In this document: one piece after another, positions 53,337 through 62,229 of the stretch
Layout of the letters: each line of letters starts with the position of its first letter
How positions within the stretch are numbered: position 1 is the stretch's first letter
NCBI GenBank assembly: GCA_009781755.1
Contig: WQVD01000015.1
Span: 1 to 62,382, forward strand
DNA: 62,382 nt
Source of the DNA: Defluviitaleaceae bacterium
GTDB taxonomy: Bacteria; Bacillota; Clostridia; Lachnospirales; WQUN01
Direction: 5' to 3'
Program-made: the position numbers and the translations under genes
The notes under the pieces: model-generated
Seen by the model: only the letters and a program-made list of their open reading frames with translations
The model's database searches: none
Told to the model about the DNA's origin: nothing

Positions 53337-53620
53337 AGCAAAATCCCTTCCTTTTTAATGGATGCGGAAACGTGCAGAGGGTGGTCGTCGGTTTGGAATG
53401 TGTTGGATTGGATGTAGGTGAAGGAGACGGGTGCGTTTATTTTTTCTGCGGCGATGTTGAGGGTTACGCGGTTGACTTGCGCCGGTTGGGTGCAAATGAT
53501 GGCGATGTCCACGTCGGAGAAGGCATTGGCTGTGCCCCGCGCGCGCGAGCCGAAAAGGTAGACGCGCTCAACCTGCGGGTCAAGTTGCGCGGCGCAAATG
53601 ATGGGATCAAGCGGAATCAT
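53324..53620 (-). CDS. Minimal nucleotidyltransferase (MNT)
   Basis: 98 residues. VYLFGSRARGTANAFSDVDIAII holds the Gly-Ser and two catalytic Asp (GS...DxD) of the pol-beta nucleotidyltransferase fold. In MNT-HEPN toxin-antitoxin systems the MNT adds nucleotides to its HEPN partner. Its start overlaps the htrA stop (ATGA) and its end overlaps the HEPN gene. Confidence 0.88.
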   Translation of the reverse strand: MIPLDPIICAAQLDPQVERVYLFGSRARGTANAFSDVDIAIICTQPAQVNRVTLNIAAEKINAPVSFTYIQSNTFQTDDHPLHVSASIKKEGILLWQR

Positions 53621-54816
53621 TGCGGCGGTGCGCCCAGGGTGATGTCAATGTAAATCCGCGCTTCATCGCGTAGCACGCCCAGGGTTACGGTATCGCCGGG
53701 GCGGTGCGCGAGCAGTGCATTGCGGAATACATCAAAGCTAGTGATTTCTACTTGGGCGAAGCTAAGGATGATGTCATTGCGTTGCAAACCGGCCTCGTAG
53801 GCAGGGGTGTTGGGGTGGACGGCCGTAATCCACAAGCCGTGCGATGCGGGCAGGTTAAACATTTGGCGGATGCTCTCGGTGATTGCGTAGTGGCTGATGC
53901 CTATGAAGGGCATGACGACGGAGCCTTCGGCGCGCAGGGTTTCTAGCAGGTTGCGGATGTGGTTGATGGGCAGGGCGTACCCCATGCCCTCCACGCCATC
54001 CCCCATAAATTTAGCCGTAATGATGCCAATGACTTGGCCGTGTTGATTGATTAACGGCCCGCCGGAATTGCCGCGGTTGACCGCCGCGTCGGTTTGCAAT
54101 ACATACAAATCGAGGTTAACGCCTGCGATCGGGTTGGGCACGCGGATGTTCAAGCTCAACGCGCTGACGATGCCTTGTGTCGTGCGCGTGCCGCCACCCA
54201 GCGCATTGCCGATGGCCACGACCGAATCACCCATACGTAGCATATCGGAGTCGCCAAATTCCGCCACGGCGAAAGGTTTGCCGCTGTTGCGCAACGCCTC
54301 CATGGTGACGGCAAGCACGGCCAAGTCATTTTCCACGCACGCGCCAATTTCCCGCGCGCTCAGGTGGGTTTCGTCATCCAGCGATACGGAAATGGTGTGT
54401 GCACCCTCTACCACATGGCTGTTGGTGGCGATATAAGCAAAATAGTCGTCCACATAAAAAATAAAACCGCTGCCCGACCCCGTGGCAAAGCCGGGTTCTC
54501 CGTCGGGGCGGTTCATTTCGGTAGATAGGGTGATGCTGACTACGGCGGGGCGCACGAGGGCCACCGCTTCTGTAAAATCGTCTTGCGTATAATCAATGGG
54601 CACAACAATGGGGTCGCGGCTGAAAGAGACGTCTCCGGGTTCTGCGTCGTTGACCGTTGTAGCGTCTGCCGAGGCTGCCTGCGGGGCAAAAAAACGCTCC
54701 GTCAATGCACGGCCTGCGTACAACCCCACAAACAAAGTTAACGCCCCCAAAGCCAACGCCAAAATTGCCAGCAAAAAATAACGGAAAAAGTCTTGCGAAT
54801 ACGAGGGAGAACGCAT
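53617..54816 (-). CDS. Membrane-anchored HtrA/DegP-like serine protease
   Basis: 399 residues. One N-terminal membrane helix (about 13-37), a linker, then the trypsin-like domain with catalytic His (TNSHVVEG), Asp (CVENDLAVLAV) and Ser (VNRGNSGGPL). A C-terminal PDZ domain follows (PNTPAYEAGLQRNDIILSFAQVEI). It acts outside the membrane in protein quality control. The ATG at 54816 follows GAAAGGGA; an in-frame TTG at 54825 is too close to it. It is 58 bases after hisS in the same direction. Confidence 0.93.
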   Translation of the reverse strand: MRSPSYSQDFFRYFLLAILALALGALTLFVGLYAGRALTERFFAPQAASADATTVNDAEPGDVSFSRDPIVVPIDYTQDDFTEAVALVRPAVVSITLSTEMNRPDGEPGFATGSGSGFIFYVDDYFAYIATNSHVVEGAHTISVSLDDETHLSAREIGACVENDLAVLAVTMEALRNSGKPFAVAEFGDSDMLRMGDSVVAIGNALGGGTRTTQGIVSALSLNIRVPNPIAGVNLDLYVLQTDAAVNRGNSGGPLINQHGQVIGIITAKFMGDGVEGMGYALPINHIRNLLETLRAEGSVVMPFIGISHYAITESIRQMFNLPASHGLWITAVHPNTPAYEAGLQRNDIILSFAQVEITSFDVFRNALLAHRPGDTVTLGVLRDEARIYIDITLGAPPQ

Positions 54817-54874
54817 GTATATCAATCCCTTTCAACCATACCGCACCGCGGATGGATGCTGTCATTATATTATA

Positions 54875-56122
54875 TTAAACCAGCGGCGCAACCGCAGTAC
54901 GTACCGCGTCCGATAATGCTGCGAATGCCACTTGTACCGTTTCGCCATTGTCCATGGTTTTTAATTTACATATTTGTTCGGCCAGCTCGGACGCACCCAA
55001 AATAGTAGTGTGGCGGGCTTTTATTTTGTCCGCGTATTTCATTTGCGCTTTCACGCTGCGTCCGGCTAGGTCGCATTCGGCGTGGATGCCAGCGTTGCGC
55101 AAATCGTTGGCTAGCTTACATGCAGCGGCGTGTCCGGCTTCGTCGGCGTGGCCGATGTAGATGGCGGGGCCATCCTCGCCGATTTGTGCGGTGTCCAGCA
55201 ACGACACCAGCCGTTCCAGCCCCATGCCGAAGCCCACCGCAGGCGTGGCCGTGCCGCCCAATTGGGCAACCAACCCATCATAACGCCCGCCGCCACCCGC
55301 GGCTTGCCCGTCGTTTTTGATGAATTCAAACACCGTGCGCGTGTAATAATCCAACCCGCGCACTACGCCCGTATCCACAACGAAGGGCACTTCCAATGCC
55401 ATCAGTAGTTTCTGCAAAAGCGCAAAATGTGCGTCACAATCGCCGCACAAGGATGCCGATGTTTTGGGCGCGTCGGTGATTTGCCCTTGGCAGTTGGGAT
55501 TTTTGCAATCCAGCACACGCAGGGGATTCTTTTCATAACGCGATACACACAGCCCGCACAAGTGGCCGATGCGCTGCGCAAGAAAATCACGTAATTGAGC
55601 GTTGAATGCCACGCGGCAATCCGTGCAGCCGATGGAATTAATATGCAGCGTCACCCCTGCGATACCCAACCGCGACAGCAGCTTGTACCCCAACGACATC
55701 ACCTCGGCTTCCACCGCAGCCGACGCTCCACCAAAAACCTCTACGCCAAACTGATAATGTTGGCGATATCGCCCCGCCTGCGGCTTTTCGTAACGGAAGC
55801 ACGGACCGATGTAGAATAGTTTGGTGGGTTGCGGCGCGTTGTGCATGCCGCGTTCGATGTACGAACGCGCCACGCCTGCCGTCAACTCCGGCCGCAGCGA
55901 TATACTGCGCCCACCCTTGTCTTCGAAAGTGTACATTTCCTTCTGCACGATGTCGGTGACTTCGCCCACGCCGCGCTGGAACAAATCCGTGTTCTCAAAG
56001 ATGGGGGTGCGGATTTCGCCGTAACCGTATACGTCGGTCAAGGCGCGGATTTCGTCCTCGACCCGCCGCCACAAACGCGCTTGTGCGCCGTAGATATCGT
56101 GTGTTCCTTTGGGTGCTTGCAT
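54875..56122 (-). CDS. hisS: Histidyl-tRNA synthetase
   Basis: 415 residues. Class II synthetase. It begins QAPKGTHDIYG; motif 2 is in LFYIGPCFRYEKPQAGRYRQHYQFGVEVFG; the histidine-specific segments are RGLDYYTRTVFEF and GGGGRYDGLVAQLGG; motif 3 is GFGMGLERL. A Cys-rich insertion (CTDC, CGLC, DCKNPNC, CGDC) resembles that of other Firmicute HisS proteins and may bind zinc. The ATG at 56122 follows GAAGGGC. It starts one base after the hemZ stop. Confidence 0.96.
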   Translation of the reverse strand: MQAPKGTHDIYGAQARLWRRVEDEIRALTDVYGYGEIRTPIFENTDLFQRGVGEVTDIVQKEMYTFEDKGGRSISLRPELTAGVARSYIERGMHNAPQPTKLFYIGPCFRYEKPQAGRYRQHYQFGVEVFGGASAAVEAEVMSLGYKLLSRLGIAGVTLHINSIGCTDCRVAFNAQLRDFLAQRIGHLCGLCVSRYEKNPLRVLDCKNPNCQGQITDAPKTSASLCGDCDAHFALLQKLLMALEVPFVVDTGVVRGLDYYTRTVFEFIKNDGQAAGGGGRYDGLVAQLGGTATPAVGFGMGLERLVSLLDTAQIGEDGPAIYIGHADEAGHAAACKLANDLRNAGIHAECDLAGRSVKAQMKYADKIKARHTTILGASELAEQICKLKTMDNGETVQVAFAALSDAVRTAVAPLV

Positions 56123-56123
56123 A

Positions 56124-57614
56124 TTAAGCCCTTCTTTCCATGTATATTTGCGGATTTTTTTCGTTGAATTTGCGGTTAATTTTACCACCCTCGACGTATT
56201 TCGTCACCGCACCCGCGCCAATGCCCAGCACGGTATGTATCTCGCTCATCATACCGATATTGTATAAGCATTCGTGGCCGGGTAGGGAATAACCGATGTT
56301 TTCCGCCAAGCCGATGGTGTTTTTTTGCCGGTATAGGTAATAAGGTGCGTAGCCCATATCGCGCAACCGTGCTTGTGTCACATTCATATCAACGGGCGAA
56401 GTCGCAAAAATGGTGCCATCATTACAATCCTCCACCTGCCCGCGCAACCGCGAAGCGCGTTTTATCGACAGTGTGTGTATTGTCAAATTTTCCGGCCGCA
56501 ATGGCAACAACGCCTCCACGCTGCGCCGCAGGTCATCCTCCCCCTCGCCGGGCAACGCGGCAATCAAATCCGCATTGATCGTAGCGAACCCCGCATCCCG
56601 CGCCAGCATAAAAGCACGGACAAAATCTGCCGCCGTATGATTACGCCCAATGGCTTGCAAGGTGCGGTCATTCAAAGTCTGCGGATTAACCGCAATGCGC
56701 CCCACACCAAATTCGCGCATCAAGCGCAAATTCTCCGGTGTTAACGTATCCGGCCGCCCTGCTTCTACCGTGTACTCACAATCCGCCCCCGGCGCAAAAT
56801 ATTCACCCACCGCATCCAATAGTGTCGCCAGCAAATCATCCGGCAAAACCGTTGGCGTGCCGCCGCCTATATATAAGGAAGCAATACGTTTCCCCATGTG
56901 GCGCATTTCATGCAATTCATGCCGCGCCATCTCTTTTATTTCGCGCACCAGCACGGTTACATATCGCGTCAATTCCGCTCGCGTTGGCGGCTTGGCGGCC
57001 ATATTAAACGAGCAATAAGCACAACGGCTCGGGCAAAAAGGCACCCCTATATAAATCCCCAGCGGCGCCCCCGATGATTCAAATATTTTTTGCGTTAGTC
57101 GATTCTCCGCATGCGCTACGTCCAACGCCAATCGCGCTTTATCACTCCGCAAGCAAATAACATCCTCCAAATCACGCAAGATCTGTGCATCCCCCTTGCC
57201 CTGCGCCAACCAAGACCGCACCATCTTAGAAGGCCGTATCCCCGTCAATGCCCCCCAGGGAATATCCGCCCCCGTTGCCGCCCGCAAAGCATGAAACATA
57301 GCCAACATCAAAACCCGCCGCGCCGAAAGCTCAGTACGCACCACATCCACCGCATCCAAAGCAACGACCCGCGCGGCCACTTCAGCTCCATTTATGTACA
57401 CCACTGCCCGCGCGGCATCATCCGCCACTGCAGCAACCACCACCACGCCACCCTCCCATGATAGCGTAGCCGGATACCCCTCATCACATTCTGCCGCGCC
57501 CGACTCCCCCCATCCCCAAACGCGCACCCGCCCCAACGGAAAAAACACCTGCGCAACCGTCTGCACTTCATTAACAAACTCATGCCCACGCATTAAACAA
57601 CTACAACTAATCAT
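56124..57614 (-). CDS. hemZ: HemZ-type coproporphyrinogen III dehydrogenase-like radical SAM protein
   Basis: 496 residues. The radical-SAM cluster motif is PFCPSRCAYCSF (CxxxCxxC), followed by SLYIGGGTPTVLP and ADLIAALPGEGEDD. The N-terminal 170 residues are the extra domain seen in HemZ of Bacillus and Clostridia. Oxygen-independent HemN-like proteins oxidise coproporphyrinogen, though many relatives serve other roles such as heme handling. No other heme genes are in the window. The hemZ-hisS order is common in clostridia. Confidence 0.92.
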   Translation of the reverse strand: MISCSCLMRGHEFVNEVQTVAQVFFPLGRVRVWGWGESGAAECDEGYPATLSWEGGVVVVAAVADDAARAVVYINGAEVAARVVALDAVDVVRTELSARRVLMLAMFHALRAATGADIPWGALTGIRPSKMVRSWLAQGKGDAQILRDLEDVICLRSDKARLALDVAHAENRLTQKIFESSGAPLGIYIGVPFCPSRCAYCSFNMAAKPPTRAELTRYVTVLVREIKEMARHELHEMRHMGKRIASLYIGGGTPTVLPDDLLATLLDAVGEYFAPGADCEYTVEAGRPDTLTPENLRLMREFGVGRIAVNPQTLNDRTLQAIGRNHTAADFVRAFMLARDAGFATINADLIAALPGEGEDDLRRSVEALLPLRPENLTIHTLSIKRASRLRGQVEDCNDGTIFATSPVDMNVTQARLRDMGYAPYYLYRQKNTIGLAENIGYSLPGHECLYNIGMMSEIHTVLGIGAGAVTKYVEGGKINRKFNEKNPQIYMERRA

Positions 57615-57689
57615 CCTTCTATCTTTCCTAACCGCGCAGCCCCAAGCAAAGCGGTAAAACCGCCCCCCGCTGGCGGCTTCGCCGCTTCG

Positions 57690-59924
57690 CTATACATTTG
57701 TGCGCGATATATCGTGGATGGGGAAGTCTCTGCGCAGCCGCGCAAACAATCGCGTCAGATGTTCGCCGTCGGCCACCTCCACGCCTACGTTAAACAGCGC
57801 CACGGCCTTGTCCGTCCGCACGCTCAATGATGTAATCTTAATTTTTTCATCTTGGAACACGCGATAGATTTCGGCTAGCAAGCCGTCCTTGTCCTCGCAT
57901 GAAATATATAAATCTGTGTGGTACGTATGCCCCGCGCGTTCGGGCACTTGCCACTGCGCGTCCATCAAGCGGCGGCGATCCAACTCGTCCAAGTGCTTGA
58001 TGTTGACGCAGTCGGTACGGTGGATGGTCATGCCGCGCCCGCGTGTCACAAACCCCAGCACTTCATCGCCCGGCAAGGGGCCGCAGCACCGCGCAAAGCG
58101 CACGTTGGTATCACCCAACCCTTTTATTTGTATGCCGCTGATTTGCTTGGTTTTGGTAGTGGCTGCGGCGGCATCGTCCAGGATGCTTTGCAAGACTTCC
58201 TCGTCGCTGGGCGCGGGTTGCGCCTTTTCCCACTCGCGGAAGAGGTGATTGACGACTTGCTTTTCCTTGAGCCCGCCCACGCCAATGAGCACGTACAGTT
58301 GCTCCATGTCCTTGCAACTAAAACGTGCCAGCGCGTCAATGTCGCGGCCATCGTCCAGCAATTCTGCCACGGTTACCTTGGTGAGGTCTGCGGCGGCTTC
58401 GGCCAGTAGCTCTTGCCCCTTTTGCAAATTCTCTACGCGGTTTTGTTTTTTGAACCACTGGTTAATCTTGGAACGCGCCTGCGCGGTCTTGGCAATGTTG
58501 AGCCAGTCGCGGCTGGGGCCTTTTACATTTTGGCTGGTTAGGATTTCGACCCGGTCGCCGGTGGCTAGGACGTGGTCGAGGGTCACTATGCGGCCGTTGA
58601 CGCGCGCACCATTCATGCGGTTGCCCACCGCAGAGTGGATTGCGTAAGCAAAGTCGATGGGCGTAGCACCGTTAGACAGCGGCTTCACCTCACCCGCCGG
58701 GGTAAAGCAATATACATGCCCCGAAAAAGGCGACAAATCCATTTTCAAGGTGTCCAAAAACTCTTCGTTGTTGCTGTTTTCGGCCATTTCGCGCTGCCAG
58801 TTCATGATTTCGGTGAGCCATTTATCTTTGTCGGTCTTGCCGCCTTCTTTGTATTTCCAGTGCGCCGCGATACCGAATTCCGCCACTTGGTGCATTTCAT
58901 AAGTGCGTATCTGCACCTCGAAGGGCTCGCTGGCCATGGGCCCCATGAGCGTGGTGTGCAAACTTTGGTAGCGGTTAACCTTGGGCATGGAAATATAATC
59001 CTTGATGCGCTCCGGCACAGGCGTATACAGCGTGTGTACCCAACCTAACGCGGCATAACAATCGGAAATGTTTTCCACAAATATCCGCACGGCAAACAAG
59101 TCAAATATCTGATCCAGCGTTTTGCTTTGCGACTTCATCTTCTTGAAAATCGAATAAAAATGCTTGGGACGGCCTTCCACACGGGCGGCAATGCCTTCTT
59201 CTTTCATTTTGTCGGATATGGATGACACAATCAGGTCAATGATGGCTTGGCGTTCGTCTTGCTTCATTTTAATCTTGGTGGCGAGGTCGTTGTACGCATC
59301 GCGGTCTTGGTATTTGAATGCTAAGTCTTCCAATTCATAGCGTAGTTTTGCGATACCCAAGCGGTGCGCCAGTGGTGCGTAAATGTCCAACGTCTCCTGC
59401 GCGGTTTCGCGTTGTTTTTCCGGACGCTTGGCGCTTAGGGTGCGCATGTTGTGCAAGCGGTCGGCAATTTTAACCAGCAGCACGCGGATATCCTTGGACA
59501 TATGCAGGAACATTTTCTTGTAATTTTCTGCTTGCTCGTTCACTTTGGCGGTGGCGCGGCTGGTGTATTCGGTGTATTCGACTTTTTCCAGCTTGGTTAC
59601 GCCCTCGACAATTAGGGCAATTTCATCACCAAAGCGCAGGATGATGTCTTCTCGTGTGTACGGCGTATCTTCTACCACGTCATGCAAAATGCCCGCGGCA
59701 ATGGACTCCAAGTCGCTGCGCATGTCGGCGGCCAAAATATTTGCAACGGTTAATGGATGCATAATATAAGGCTCGCCCGATGCGCGATATTGGGTCGCGT
59801 GTGCTTCGCGGGCAAATAAAAAAGCGCGTTCAATCAAATCCAACGACGTGTGCGGGCGGTACGCCTTAATGTCCGCAATCAATGTTTCATAGGCAGACAT
59901 TACCAAACGGTCATTGTCCGTCAT
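57690..59924 (-). CDS. relA: Bifunctional (p)ppGpp synthetase/hydrolase Rel
   Basis: 744 residues, normal for Rel. The hydrolase domain has HD residues (AGILHDVVEDTPY, ADRLHNMRTL). The synthetase domain contains GRPKHFYSIFKKM, DLFAVRIFV and YQSLHTTLMGP. Then come the TGS domain (VYCFTPAGEVKPLSNGATPIDFAYAIHSAVG), a helical and Cys-containing segment (FARCCGPLPGDEV) and the ACT domain. It sets the alarmone level under starvation. The ATG at 59924 follows GGCGAGGTGCG; a TTG at 59948 is in frame. Confidence 0.95.
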   Translation of the reverse strand: MTDNDRLVMSAYETLIADIKAYRPHTSLDLIERAFLFAREAHATQYRASGEPYIMHPLTVANILAADMRSDLESIAAGILHDVVEDTPYTREDIILRFGDEIALIVEGVTKLEKVEYTEYTSRATAKVNEQAENYKKMFLHMSKDIRVLLVKIADRLHNMRTLSAKRPEKQRETAQETLDIYAPLAHRLGIAKLRYELEDLAFKYQDRDAYNDLATKIKMKQDERQAIIDLIVSSISDKMKEEGIAARVEGRPKHFYSIFKKMKSQSKTLDQIFDLFAVRIFVENISDCYAALGWVHTLYTPVPERIKDYISMPKVNRYQSLHTTLMGPMASEPFEVQIRTYEMHQVAEFGIAAHWKYKEGGKTDKDKWLTEIMNWQREMAENSNNEEFLDTLKMDLSPFSGHVYCFTPAGEVKPLSNGATPIDFAYAIHSAVGNRMNGARVNGRIVTLDHVLATGDRVEILTSQNVKGPSRDWLNIAKTAQARSKINQWFKKQNRVENLQKGQELLAEAAADLTKVTVAELLDDGRDIDALARFSCKDMEQLYVLIGVGGLKEKQVVNHLFREWEKAQPAPSDEEVLQSILDDAAAATTKTKQISGIQIKGLGDTNVRFARCCGPLPGDEVLGFVTRGRGMTIHRTDCVNIKHLDELDRRRLMDAQWQVPERAGHTYHTDLYISCEDKDGLLAEIYRVFQDEKIKITSLSVRTDKAVALFNVGVEVADGEHLTRLFARLRRDFPIHDISRTNV

Positions 59925-60004
59925 CGCACTTCGCACCTCGCCTTCCAATAGATATATGAACGCAAAATATTCCCGTCATTATAGTGTTTTGGCGGGAAAA
60001 TGCA

Positions 60005-60047
60005 AGGAATCCAGTTGGTGGCAATTTGCAACCAACTGGATTTTTTT
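60005..60047 (+). terminator. Orphan terminator-like hairpin with a 27-bp dispersed palindrome copy
   Basis: AATCCAGTTGGT.GCAA / TTGC.ACCAACTGGATT with T7 on the forward strand. It lies between divergent genes, so no forward gene precedes it. It could stop antisense transcription into the next cassette or simply be a repeat insertion. Core 60012-60038. Confidence 0.75.
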
Positions 60048-60063
60048 ATTCGGCCATAAAACT

Positions 60064-60112
60064 GTTAACAATTGTTAACCTTCAACATCTAGGCTTTTTT
60101 TTACGTTATAAT
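60064..60112 (+). promoter_or_regulatory. Palindrome GTTAACAATTGTTAAC and promoter of the second sigma cassette
   Basis: The perfect palindrome (60064-60079), followed by CTTCAA, matches the elements before both giant surface genes. TATAAT lies at 60107-60112, where the other two elements have GGGGTACA, so the binding site is shared but the -10 differs. Confidence 0.6.
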
Positions 60113-60225
60113 TTAGTCAAGTGCGCGTTGTTTACATTATAAATAATTATTTATTGAAAAAGGGTTCCGCTTTGCCCCGTTTGATGTCTATATATGGTTA
60201 CAAAAAACAAACGGAGGGCAAACAT

Positions 60226-60438
60226 ATGAACTTGGCGCGCGTATCTTGCAACGGGCAAATCACCGTACCGATAGAAATCCGCCGTGTATTACAGGTAGAA
60301 TCCGGCGACAAAATCCTCTTCTTTCACAAAAGCAATGGAGAGGTCGTTATGCAAAATTTAAACAACATAGCCCTTACTCAAATGCAAAATGCAGTTGACG
60401 CGCCTATAAAAAGAAAGGACGCAGCGGTTCGGGCATAA
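60226..60438 (+). CDS. AbrB/SpoVT-type DNA-binding protein
   Basis: 70 residues. NLARVSCNGQITVPIEIRRVLQVESGDKILFF is the swapped-hairpin beta-barrel of AbrB/MazE proteins. The short basic tail (KRKDAAVRA) is unassigned. CGGAGGG lies eight bases before the ATG at 60226. It is the first gene of the second sigma cassette and is not present in the first. Candidate repressor of the cassette. Confidence 0.9.
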   Translation: MNLARVSCNGQITVPIEIRRVLQVESGDKILFFHKSNGEVVMQNLNNIALTQMQNAVDAPIKRKDAAVRA

Positions 60439-60461
60439 AAACGAAAGGGGCGTATTATTAA

Positions 60462-60791
60462 GTGGACGCCATGGACAAGACCCAAACCTACATACCTGCA
60501 ATTCCCAGTGCCTTCATTAACCACAAAGACGTAAAATGGGTGTTAAACGACACCATCAATGACTTCCATCATGACGAAAAAGAAGCCATCTTCTTTTATT
60601 GCGTGTTGGGTGTGGGGGTCAAAGACATTTCCAAAGTCACGCGGCTCACATCGGCGCATGTAACCAGTGCGCTCAACCTGTATGCCGCACGGTTGGAAAG
60701 CAAGCTTTGCTTCTTTAAAAAGTTTGTACCCCACAACGATGAAGAATCACTGCCCGCCGGCGAACTCCTGTTTCTGGACAATTTGGCGTAA
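60462..60791 (+). CDS. Small sigma-region-4-like protein, second copy
   Basis: 109 residues, homologous to 2431-2766 across the whole core: IPSAFINHKDVKWVLNDTI, DEKEAIFFYCVLGVG and LNLYAARLESKL.FFKKFVPHND. Starts at GTG 60462, eleven bases after AAAGGGG; an ATG at 60471 is also in frame. It ends 15 bases before the sigma fusion. The same partner gene in the same place in both cassettes indicates a functional pair. Confidence 0.8.
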   Translation: MDAMDKTQTYIPAIPSAFINHKDVKWVLNDTINDFHHDEKEAIFFYCVLGVGVKDISKVTRLTSAHVTSALNLYAARLESKLCFFKKFVPHNDEESLPAGELLFLDNLA

Positions 60792-60806
60792 AAAGGAGCC
60801 AGTACC

Positions 60807-62171
60807 ATTAATAACAAGGCCAATAAATACGATTTTAGTCATATCATCACCCGGTTAAACGACGGTGACGCTGCTGCATTTGATGAATTGTACAAGCGCT
60901 GCAGCGGTTACATCGCTTTTATTTGCATGAAGTTTTGCGCCAACAAGGAAGACGCGGAAGAAGTCGTGCAAGACACGTTTATGATTGCCTACAACCGTGC
61001 AAGCCATTTGCGCAGCGAGACACTTGTCGCGTACCTGCGCAAGGTGGCCATACATGCATGCTACCGCAAGCGCAGCCAAAACAAGCAGCAATATGCGCCA
61101 TTATATGAAGCAAGCAATGCCATGGATGTACAAGACGAAGCCAACACTGACTTTCTGCCCGAAGAATATTTGAGCAACAAAGAACAACGCGCCGAATTAA
61201 TCTCCATCATCATGTCGCTACCCAAAATGCAATGGGAAACGGTGTACTTATATTACTACGCATGTTTCGGCACGGAAGAAATTGCCCGCTTGCAAGATTG
61301 CTCTACCAGTAATGTGCGCAAAACGCTGCGCACGGCACGCGCAACGATTAAAGAGCACTTGGAAGGCAAGCGTAAAAGAAAAGCACCCAAAGGCATTTTG
61401 CTTGCGTCGTTGGCTACCGTTTCGCTGGCTGCGGTGTTTTTGGCCGAGGAGCAGGTTTTTGCGGCGGCATACTTGCCTTGTGCTGCGCCTTATTGGGTGG
61501 GTGCTGCGCTTTTAGAATCCACCGGCGCCGCTGCCGTTGCTGCCACTGGGGCAACCACCACGGCCATTGGCGGATATATGGTTGCCGCGTGTGTTACGGT
61601 TTTAGTTGCCGTTAGTGCCGTTACTTACTATATTTTGTGGCCGGACGAAATCATCGATGACTATATATCGGAACTGCCCGCCATCGTATCTGTTGCATAT
61701 GCACCAGCACCCCCCATCATCGAAGCCCAGTCCACGCAACCGCCCATACATACGCCGGCGCCCACAACCGCGCCCATTACAGAACCCGCTCCACCCATTA
61801 CGGAGCCCTATACAACCGCACCGCCCACCACGCCGCCGCCCACCCCCGCAGCAACACTGCCCCCAGTCACCGAAGCCCCCATCATTGCACCCGCGCCGAT
61901 TGACCGCACCCACCAAATCCTGGCCGACCTGGCCGCCGCACACACACAACACGCCGTAGCGCACATCCTCCAATATTACAACTTCAACTTCATGCGGCTC
62001 ATCCGCGACAGCGGAGAAGAACTGCGATTCTATTCTGTGGACGAAGGCAGCGGCGATATATTGGTAGGAATTGCATACGACAGTGGCGACTTCCTGCGCA
62101 TGCACTTTAACCTTTTTGGAAACAATACCGTGCCGCATCAGGTCATGGATTTGCTTGGTTTTATGAATTAG
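60807..62171 (+). CDS. ECF sigma-membrane fusion, second copy, with probable ATT start
   Basis: 454 residues if started at ATT 60807. Regions 2 (YKRCSGYIAFICMKF, EDAEEVVQDTFMIAY) and 4 (LPKMQWETVYLYYYACFGTEEIARLQD...TARATIKEHL) are followed by a membrane helix (about YMVAACVTVLVAVSAVTYYIL), a Thr/Pro-rich linker and the same C-terminal domain (QILADLAAAHTQ..., DEGSGDILVG). No ATG, GTG or TTG exists between the AAAGGAG at 60792-60798 and a TTG at 60888 that would cut off 27 conserved N-terminal residues. ATT lies eight bases after the ribosome site, and the following ATTAAT matches the paralog, whose ATG is replaced by ACC here. Confidence 0.82.
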   Translation: MNNKANKYDFSHIITRLNDGDAAAFDELYKRCSGYIAFICMKFCANKEDAEEVVQDTFMIAYNRASHLRSETLVAYLRKVAIHACYRKRSQNKQQYAPLYEASNAMDVQDEANTDFLPEEYLSNKEQRAELISIIMSLPKMQWETVYLYYYACFGTEEIARLQDCSTSNVRKTLRTARATIKEHLEGKRKRKAPKGILLASLATVSLAAVFLAEEQVFAAAYLPCAAPYWVGAALLESTGAAAVAATGATTTAIGGYMVAACVTVLVAVSAVTYYILWPDEIIDDYISELPAIVSVAYAPAPPIIEAQSTQPPIHTPAPTTAPITEPAPPITEPYTTAPPTTPPPTPAATLPPVTEAPIIAPAPIDRTHQILADLAAAHTQHAVAHILQYYNFNFMRLIRDSGEELRFYSVDEGSGDILVGIAYDSGDFLRMHFNLFGNNTVPHQVMDLLGFMN

Positions 62172-62229
62172 GTTACACGCCATCGGATTCGATGGATCAA
62201 ATATGTAAGTAGAGAGAGGAAATGATCAC

